DNA of 64,000 nucleotides from contig NC_092872.1 of assembly GCF_028372415.1 (NCBI RefSeq), forward strand, positions 17,512,479-17,576,478, read 5' to 3'. The notes under the pieces were generated by a model that worked only from the letters and a program-made list of their open reading frames with translations, was not told the origin of the DNA and searched no databases. Below, piece by piece: positions 56,300 to 64,000 of the stretch. The first letter of the stretch is position 1. Each line of letters begins with the position of its first letter. The translations under genes were made by a program, and so were the position numbers. Source of the stretch: Notamacropus eugenii. Lineage: Eukaryota > Chordata > Mammalia > Diprotodontia > Macropodidae.

Positions 56300-58170
56300 A
56301 GACATCATTCATACCATTTTACAAGTATGCCACATTAGTAGTGTGTACCTGGAAGAACTTGAAGAGTATCATTAGCAGTTTAGGAGACTGCAATACTACC
56401 TTTCTGACACATGCAATAATAGCTTCTGTGATCCAGGATATGGGTGCTCCATTCACGATCACAACTCCTCTACACATCAAGAGTCTGTTTTATGAATGGC
56501 TGTGCCACCAGGAAAACAAATATTCATAATCTGAAGGCGATGTCCCTCTCCTTAATAAGCTTCATTAATCTTCAGACAGTGGACTATCTATTACTGGGCC
56601 TGTATTTGAAACCCTCTCCACTTGATAGGACCTGTTCAAGCTTGGACTTTTCTGGTGCAGGCTTCTAGAATTTAGGGTAATGACCCTAGTGATTTCTTTC
56701 TGGAACTAAAAGTATAAATCACATTAGACATCTTAACTGCAATAGAATAGTTTCTTATATTCCCCTCTCAATTCTTTCCTGCAAAAATTTACATTTAGAA
56801 AAACTTGAAGAAAAGGAGATACATTAATAAAATATAGGATTAAAATTCACATAATCCTAGGGATAGATATCTAAAGGTACCCCCCAAATTACTCCTCTCT
56901 ATGGAAATTTTGTTTCTAGTAAGGGGCTTTCCATGGGGAATTTGAGGACTTTGCAGGGGAAGTGTTTTGCCCGTGGTCATACAAAAGTTAGTGACATATA
57001 TGCAAGCAGGAATCCAGGTTTATCTAAGTGGTTGTGCTTTTAGAGGAGGACTTCTTAACCTAGGGTACAGTTATACCTTAGGAATTTGTCAATAGATTTT
57101 TGGGAGTCCATGATCTCGGATGGGAAAAGTTAGACCTTTTGTGGTTTCCCTTGTAATACTATGTATTTAATTTCATACATCTAAACTATTATTCTAAGAC
57201 GTCCATGGGGTTTTACTAGACTACCAGTACAAACTTGATATAAAAAGAGGTTAAAAATGCCTATTCTATATCAACATTACAAAAAGGTATGCTCGGTATT
57301 GGTGCTATGAAAAAGCAATGAAAACAAGGTGATCCCACAGAAAGGAATTTTGTCCCTAAGCAGAATAATAAAAATCACTTGTTCAAATATCTATCTTTCA
57401 GGACTAGATATAGGATATTCTAATCACCATGTAGTCACCATATTCTACTTTGCCTATCTCCTGACTTTGGCCCAACACCGAATGTTCCTTTTTCATTGGT
57501 CAACCCCCAAATTATTCTCTGCTTCCTCAACCAGCTTATGAAACTAAGATTTGTACAACATTTGAGGAAAGATCATCGCTATTTGATCTACTTGCATGAC
57601 CTTGGTCCAAGTAATAAAAATAACAAATCATAAAAATGGCAAGTATTTAATTATTGGACACCAACCTATGATTAGAACTACAGTCTTTGGAATGCCATTC
57701 TGTCTTTTTTTCCTACAATAACTTGGAACTTTTCACATAAAAAGCTATAACTCCACTCTAATCATGCTACCTTGACTGCTTCAGGCTTCCTTGAATGTGC
57801 ATTTCATTAAGCAAGTGTGATTCCAGAAGGTATCACTCACTCTGTGATTGTCACATTACCAGGCAAGTTTCCAAGAAAACAGCCTAAGCAAAACTGTTTC
57901 TTAGTCAAGGTCATTCATCTACCATATGGTAAAAATGATGGAAACCAAAACACAAAAGAGTCAACCTAGATTTGTCCGGGTTATATTTCTTCCCCCTCTA
58001 ATTTATTTCTTTAAATAGCTGTCACATTTTCTTATCATCTAAAGTTTTAAATATATTTCTCCATTGCCTCCGTATTAGAGGTAATAAAAAGATATGGTGT
58101 GCATGAATGTGTATATGTGTGTGTTTGTGTATGTGTGTACATATGTTTGTGCAAACGTACATAAATAAAT
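56300..58170. other. No gene seen
   Basis: Mostly unique-looking. 56900-57060 faintly resembles a reversed MIR (ttgcccgtggtcatacaaaagttag). TG-rich microsatellite at 58105-58150. Confidence 0.4.
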
Positions 58171-58174
58171 GTTA

Positions 58175-58395
58175 TATGGGGGGCAACTTCATGGTTCAAA
58201 AGACCAAAGTTTAAATCTGTTCTCAGATACTTAGTAGCTTTGTGACCCTGAGCAAATTACTTAACCTCTGTTTTCTTTAACCTGCTGGAGAAGGAAATAG
58301 CAAATCATTCCAGTATCTTTGCTAAGGAAACCTCATGGACAGTATGGTCCACAAAGTCTCAAAGATATGACTGAAATAGACAACAATATGTTATA
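58175..58395 (+). mobile_element. Marsupial SINE (WSINE/MAR1-like)
   Basis: 'ggcaacttcatggttcaaaagacc' head, 'tttgtgaccctgagcaaattacttaacctc', 'ctggagaaggaaatagcaaatcattccagtatctttgc' and 'catggacagtatggtccacaaagtc...atgactgaa': full-length order. Confidence 0.9.
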
Positions 58396-58590
58396 TGCAA
58401 TTCAGAAAGAAAAAAAAACACTAAAAAATACATCAATGGAATTCACCACAAATTTTGGTTTAACCAGAATAATTTACCCTTTTCTGTGATACATGGTTCA
58501 TTGACTTAGTCCATGAATTCATGTTTTGGACAATCCCTGCTGAACAAAGCAATACACTGCAAATCATATAGGAAGTATAAGGTATTTGGT
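58396..58590. other. No gene or assignable repeat
   Basis: Unique-looking. Confidence 0.4.
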
Positions 58591-58594
58591 AATT

Positions 58595-58770
58595 TACACA
58601 GTTCTTCCACTAATTTTAAACAACCCCCTGACTGAGGAAAAAATGGTTGAGTGATTCACTCAGGGTCATTCAGTTAGTAAGTGTCAGAGGCCAGATTCAA
58701 GCTGAGAAAGATGAGTCTTCCTGACTCTAGACCCAGCACTCTAATCACTGTAGCACCTAGCTGCTCCTGG
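58595..58770 (-). mobile_element. CORE-SINE, antisense
   Basis: 'gagtgattcactcagggtcattcagttagtaagtgtcagaggcc', 'gtcttcctgactctagacccagcactctaatcactg' and 'agcacctagctgctcc' are the reversed core and head. Confidence 0.85.
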
Positions 58771-59385
58771 CTAGAGAGTAATATAACAGGCATAAATAGC
58801 TGCGATGTTGTAACCAGTAGTGACTCGTATGCAAAATGTATTATGAAAGATGTCGCAAAGGAAAAAAAAAATGTTTGAAGAAAGGATATTGTGAAGATAA
58901 ATTACTTTATGCAGCAAAGAAGGAAATACTAGATTGATAGTGTAACTACAAGATCTACATAAAGATGACCTCTAGTCACACACAGATTAAAATATAGCCC
59001 TGACTCTGACAAGATTATGGATACACTGTGATATTAATGAAATATTATTCATGATTGCCTCATTTGGTGATGTTATGGTTTGCTAACATTTGCTTCAAAG
59101 GGAGGTCAGTTCTGTACAGCAAAACATCAAATTCTCCCTAATAAACTTCCATCAATTCACCAGGTCTGCAAAGTACCGTATCCTAGGTAACGGACCATTT
59201 TGATTACCATCTGTACTATATGAGCATTATCAGTTTTCCAATAATACAGTTTTGATATCAACACTATCTTCACCTAGTAGCGCAACTAGAAAACAGGTAC
59301 TGAATGGTACTTGTTAATTATGCTTATGGTACCTCAAATGATTAGAAATATAAAATTTTCTTCTCAATGAAGAACCACAGAATTA
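58771..59385. other. No gene or assignable repeat
   Basis: Unique-looking AT-rich sequence. Confidence 0.45.
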
Positions 59386-59389
59386 TATT

Positions 59390-60060
59390 TCATAGTTGAA
59401 GGAACTTCAACAGCCTAATCTATAACCACCCACAACCTAAGAAGTGTTGGTCCTACAATATACCTGAGAATTAGACATCTAGTCTTTGCTTGAAGAGTTT
59501 TAGTGAATGGTAGCAGTAAGTTAGCTTTATGACAGACTCATGACCACCTTTTGGAAGGCTGTAACTGTTAGGAAGTTTTCCCCATATATTAAGCACATAT
59601 TTTACTCCTTGTATCCTCCACCCCTTACTCCGAGGTTTTCCTCTGAGATCAAACAAAACAATTTAATTCCTCTCTGGCATAGCCATCTTTCAATACCTAA
59701 CGATAATTATAATATCCTTTCACACTCTTGTTTTCTCCATACAACATATCTTCACATTCTCAAAACTTTCAGATATGTATGCCATGAGTTTGATGCTCCC
59801 AGCCATACTGGTTGCTCTCCTCTGTATGATATCAAGCTTATCAGCCCCTTTCCAAAATTACTGCAATATATTAGACATGGCCCAATCAAGACAGAGTACA
59901 AAGCGACTCACTTTATGATTTCTAGAATCCTTGCCCCTCTATGCAACTCCATGATCACATGAGCCTTTTCGAAGTATATCACAATGCTGAGCTGATAGTC
60001 AACCAAAATATGACATTTTTCCCCACCCCCCCCTTAATCATGCTTGCCATATTTTACACT
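59390..60060 (-). mobile_element. CR1-like ancient repeat, longest copy
   Basis: Antisense CR1-like sequence over about 670 bp: 'ggctgtaactgttaggaagttttcccc', 'ttttcctctgagatcaaac', 'ccagccatactggttgctctcctctgtatgatatcaagcttatcagcccc' and 'tggcccaatcaagacagagtacaaagc', with 'tgctgagctgatagtcaaccaaaatatgac' at the right. The 140-codon plus-strand frame inside (59540-59962) is a chance frame. Confidence 0.7.
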
Positions 60061-61230
60061 CAGAAATTTGATTTTGAGTCCAAATATAAACCTTGAAATT
60101 AACAAAAATATTCTAACACTCAATTTACCCAATTAGATCTGTGAACTTGTGTGTGTGTGTGCATGTGTGCATGTGTGTGTGCATTTATATGTGTTTCCTT
60201 CATTAACTCACAGGTCACAATCCTTCTATGCTTGCCAATTTTGCAAAATTCTTGTCTGTGGCTTCCCATAAGTTCACAACAAGGGTTATTAGTGTTATTT
60301 ATTAGGGGTGAGGGGGATTTCTTACTTTCTCCAAACATCAATGTAGCATATAGGCTATTCATAAGTTATCACCTGCTCTTGACCTATCTTTCCAGTTTAA
60401 TTTATACCAAACATATCAAATTTGGTGTGACCATTTTCGTCCTGGAGAAGGCTCACTTGTTGCTCATTGGACGAGGGATACATAATTTAGAGCAGAAGAG
60501 AAAAACTAAGTTAAAAAATAATTAGCAATCATGCTGCTCCATTATGATGATTCTGTGACCATCTTTAAAGGGTATATGCTAAATTTTCTGATGAAGCTTC
60601 AAAATCACTGCCCTTTAGCTTCTCTTTAACATTGTCTTCTTTTTGAAAATTAAAATGTTTGCTTTTAATCAAACTTTTGCTAATTTCCCCATTCTCTGTG
60701 ATTTTTTTTTCAAGTATCACTGACAGTGTTTCAGCCATTCCTTCTGCCTCCTTTTTCAAGGCTGAGGAGTTGGCTTATCTGCATCAGGTGAATTGAACTC
60801 AGTCAAAGCAGCTAGATGCTCTACTAACATCTATTTCCTTAATTATCTAGGTTATCAATTCCTTACCAGTAACTTGCTTTATCCTTTCCAGTCATGGAAT
60901 AGCTATATACTAGAAGTCAGCCTTTTATTAAAGCCCTGGCCACTTACACTTCATTTGTCTCTTTCCAGTTAATTGACCCACCTAATTATTAATTCAAAGT
61001 AATTGTGAGTTTACTTCTTTACTGTCCCTTTTTACTTCTACATTCACATAAAATATAGGTATATATACATATATATGTATGTATGTATATAACCCAACGA
61101 TATTTGTATACATTTATATGGTAGTAGTCAATCTAGAATTCACAAACCTTTAGAGCTCATCATATCTACCCACAGAACAAACAAGAATTCACTCAATACC
61201 ATTCTCAGAAAGTGACTATTCTTCTTCAGC
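60061..61230. other. No gene; TG-rich microsatellite
   Basis: TG/CATG repeats at 60149-60186. The rest is unique-looking. A 124-codon plus-strand frame (60151-60525) begins in the TG repeat and matches nothing I know. Confidence 0.4.
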
Positions 61231-61234
61231 CTCT

Positions 61235-61490
61235 AGAAACTTGAAGGTCCCTATTAATAAAGAATTCAGTACCTCCAAAGGCAGCATATTCCTCTTTCAG
61301 ACATTTGAAGTTATTAGAGAAATTGTCTTTATAGTAAACATATAGTAATCTACCTCCTTATAATTTCCAGTCAGTGGAACTGACTGTTCTCAAAATTCTC
61401 TTCTCTGTGGACCATGAAAAATAAGTCTAGCTGCTATTCCACCTATCAACCATTCAAATACTTGAGTGCAGAATTCATGTCCTTCCTGAC
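61235..61490 (-). mobile_element. CR1-like ancient repeat fragment
   Basis: 'agcatattcctctttcagacatttgaagttattagag', 'ctcttctctgtggaccatgaaaaataagtctag' and 'aaccattcaaatacttgag...catgtccttcctgac' parallel 52760-53080 and 59390-59800. Confidence 0.55.
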
Positions 61491-61744
61491 TGTTTTTTCC
61501 ATCAATTAGAATGATCTAAAGATTTCATTCTATAGTTCCAGATATATTATTGATCAGTGGTATTACATATCCATCTACCTAGCAGTAGTACAAAAATGTC
61601 TGTAGAACACCCACATATGTATTCAAGGAGAGTGATGAAAATGCGTGTATGAAAATACATTAAAAAGTGTGAGCTACATTGCTGATTCTATAGATACCTA
61701 CAGACAATTTGAAGAGACAAGATGAATCTATAGGAAACCATCAG

Positions 61745-61985
61745 TGGGAAATTGTATAACTTCAGTGAGTAATATTCTGGAGTTGGAGTCAGGAAGACTT
61801 CAGTTTGTTACTATCTGCATTACTACAAGCAAATGATTTAATCTCAATCTACCTCCATTTCATAATTTGTAAAATGGGGAAAATAATAACTCCCAGGTTT
61901 GCTGCAGAGATTATATGAGTAATATTTTTGAAGCACTTTGCAAAACCTTAAGATGCTCTATAAAAGCTAACTATTATTACCTGCT
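61745..61985 (+). mobile_element. MIR/CORE-SINE
   Basis: 'ggagttggagtcaggaagac', 'aatttgtaaaatggggaaaataataactccc', 'gctgcagagattatatgagtaa', 'gaagcactttgcaaaaccttaagatgctctataaaagctaactattatta': full sense order. Confidence 0.88.
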
Positions 61986-62800
61986 GCAGTGAGTTCATCA
62001 GGACAGAGAGAGTCAATAGTTATCATGGAGCTACTTTACTCTCACCTATAGATGAAAAATATACCCTTTGAAAAATCATTATTGACACCTTAGCTCTAGA
62101 ACAAGCTTCTGTGAAAATCCATTGATCACAATGAAAGGAGGTGACCTTTGTGATTGAAAGAGAAAATTATTGTCAACTTAGTAGCCCAATATATCTCACA
62201 GCAAGGGTCAGGCTTGTGCCTTTATTCTCCTGCAACTACTATTGCTAAAACTAGACCATATTTCTCCTTTTCTCAAATGTTTAGTGAAAATTTTTACCAC
62301 ATATTTTTTCCTCCTGTAACAGATTTTCAGGATACCTAAGAGAAAATGTTATTTTTTTTTCTATTAGCAATTTACCATCTATTAAATGTTTTGAATTTAG
62401 TATAGGAAATTAATTCAATTGAAAATTCGTATTCACCTGATTTTCTTCTGGCTTAAAAATGTTTTGTTTTCTACTCCTTTATTTTTCCTCCTTTAAAATT
62501 TCAGATATTCCATAAAAAGAAAATAATTTTGATTTAAAATTTATCTTGGACGAGTACATACACCTGTCCACAGCTGCCATTCTGTTTTTATGGTTTTGTT
62601 TTGTTTGCACCCCTTAGGGATTAACTAACATACATATGATATTCTCAAGAATGAATGTTTTCAGTGGGACGCTTATTTTTGCTGATGTTTGTGTGAAAGT
62701 AGATGGAGGCAACCATCTGTATGTTACCAACTCAGCATCTGAGAAATTAAGTGTCAGCCTTGAAAAAAATATAAAACTTTGAAACTTATCTTTCACTTAA
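61986..62800. other. No gene or assignable repeat
   Basis: Unique-looking AT-rich sequence. Confidence 0.45.
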
Positions 62801-62802
62801 TT

Positions 62803-62985
62803 ATAGACACGTAGAGCTGGAAGAGAATTCCAGTCACAACAACATAGAGAGCAAAAATGAATATCAAAGGCTATATAGTCAAAATCCTTCATTTTCCATG
62901 TAATGAAACTAAGTCCCAGGAAGGTTGTCACCTAAGCCATGTCACTTTGACAGAAATAATAGTGATATCTTCTGGGATCTAGGGC
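62803..62985 (-). mobile_element. CORE-SINE, antisense, partial
   Basis: 'agacacgtagagctggaagagaa', 'cttcattttccatgtaatgaaactaagtcccaggaagg' and 'tgtcactttgac' fit the reversed marsupial CORE-SINE. Confidence 0.65.
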
Positions 62986-63034
62986 CATAAGGGTACATAT
63001 AATACTTTATAAACCTTAAAGTAGTATGATGTAT

Positions 63035-63270
63035 ATATGTATGCATGCATTCATCTAGGTAGTTATGTATATATAATCTTCATCTTCATAGCAACACTGT
63101 GAGGCAAATGTGGTTATTGTTCATCTTTTGCAGATAATGAAAATGAAGTTGAGAAAGTGACTTTCTAAACCCATATAGCTAGAAAGTACCTGTGGTAAAA
63201 TTTGAATGAAGATTTTCCAGATATTTGTTACAGCATTCTATCCACTGTGCCACCTATTTCCTTCTAAGTA
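63035..63270 (-). mobile_element. MIR/CORE-SINE, antisense
   Basis: 'catagcaacactgtgaggcaaatgtgg', 'cagataatgaaaatgaagttgagaaagtgac' and 'attctatccactgtgccacct' are a reversed CORE-SINE. Confidence 0.78.
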
Positions 63271-63469
63271 ATAATCAAAATGAATATTTTAGGTCAGGTC
63301 TTCTAAAAAAGGTAATATTTTGTATAATGTGCTAGTCCAACACCGAAGGAGTCCCACTAAAACATAAATCATCATACTGTCCATTCTTGAAGACATCCAA
63401 TGAGGAAGAACCTACGACTTCTAATCAAGTTGGAATAGCTTATTTGTATTGCACTGGGGATCATATTGG

Positions 63470-63690
63470 GCCTGTACTGGCCCTGAAGTCGGGACACTCA
63501 TATTCCTGAGTTTAAATTTGACCTGAGACACTTACTAGCTATGAGATGCTGGGCAAGTCACTTCACCCTGTTTGTCTCAGTTTTCTCATCTGTAAAATGA
63601 GCTAGAGAAGGAAATAACAAACCATTCCAGCATCCTTGGCAAAAATGTCCCAAATGGGATCACAAAGAGTCCTACACAACTGAACAATAA
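63470..63690 (+). mobile_element. Marsupial SINE (WSINE/MAR1-like)
   Basis: 'ggccctgaagtcgggacactc', 'cttactagctatgagatgctgggcaagtcacttcaccc', 'gtaaaatgagctagagaaggaaataacaaaccattcc' and 'gatcacaaagagtcctacacaactgaac' give a nearly complete copy with an A-rich tail. Confidence 0.9.
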
Positions 63691-64000
63691 AACAATAGGA
63701 ATCAAATTAATTTTTTTTCTATAATTAGCTTCCAAGTAATTGAAATACAAGAAGGATTTAGACTAGATTTTTTCATCTAAGAAAATCTTACATCCACTAG
63801 GAACCATGTTGCTGTTCCATAACATACACATTTCTCTCAGCTCTAAAACAAAACAAAACAACAACAAAACACTCCTTGAAAATTATTTGCTTCCATACAT
63901 TATCCTGATAGCTGAAGGAATTGAAACTTAGATGACTATACCCCCAATAGTGAACTATTATGCTAAATGTCTTCTTTTCTTCTCTAGAATGATAAAGTTC

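Noticed and set aside
59540..59962. 140-codon plus-strand frame
   Set aside because: It lies within an antisense CR1-like repeat and matches no known protein.

Overview
The window looks like repeat-laden, gene-poor nuclear DNA of a marsupial. The evidence is the repeat set: L1 elements with a long inter-ORF spacer, young HAL1 (half-L1) elements that carry only an ORF1, many CORE-SINEs (MIR/MON1/WSINE-like), an RTE-clade LINE, and old L2 and CR1-like copies. The species cannot be fixed by eye. I find no intact host protein-coding gene and no rRNA, tRNA or CRISPR array. Nearly all long reading frames belong to retrotransposons or are shadows of low-complexity DNA.

Layout. 0-1.8 kb: 3' part of an old L1, split by a long (AT)n tract. 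2.4-7 kb: CORE-SINEs and an antisense L2 copy interrupted by two SINEs and an RTE 3' end. 7.2-7.85 kb: a probable solo LTR. 9.9-14.0 kb: a decayed processed pseudogene of HMGB3 with what looks like its whole long 3' UTR, dropped into an older MIR. 14.7-18.5 kb: old L1 relics, a MIR, a TATC microsatellite and a recent 5'-truncated L1 with an 18-bp target-site duplication. 19.6-25.7 kb: SINEs, a decayed HAL1, a purine tract and L2 pieces.

25.7-49.0 kb is a dense nest of L1 and HAL1 elements. Its centre is a full-length, minus-strand L1 (34028-40966, 6.9 kb) with a perfect 16-bp target-site duplication, inserted into ORF2 of an older L1 of the same orientation. To its left a full-length HAL1 (27680-30435) sits inside an L1 3' end, which itself sits inside an older HAL1. 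To its right are further 5' ends, an element that joins a 5' UTR directly to an L1 3' end, and old ORF2 fragments. 49-64 kb is mostly unique or very old sequence with CR1-like copies, L2 tails, a second RTE copy and CORE-SINEs.

How the parts relate. L1 ORF2 (endonuclease plus reverse transcriptase) supplies the machinery; L1 ORF1 is the RNA-binding chaperone. HAL1 has only ORF1, and here it can be seen that its 3' half is homologous to the L1 inter-ORF spacer, so HAL1 is an L1 that lost ORF2. SINEs and the HMGB3 copy are passengers of the same machinery. The full-length L1 is itself damaged in both ORFs.

Points that deserve follow-up: a conserved PIP-box-like motif at the N-terminus of ORF1 in L1 and HAL1 copies; YY1-like motifs at the 5' ends of five elements; absence of any AUG ahead of the endonuclease domain in the full-length L1; a 166/167-bp internal duplication in one HAL1-type 5' UTR; G-rich tracts kept in three L1 3' UTRs; and a shared SINE/L2 junction at two loci. 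Family names were assigned by eye from remembered consensus features, so boundaries are approximate unless a target-site duplication is given.
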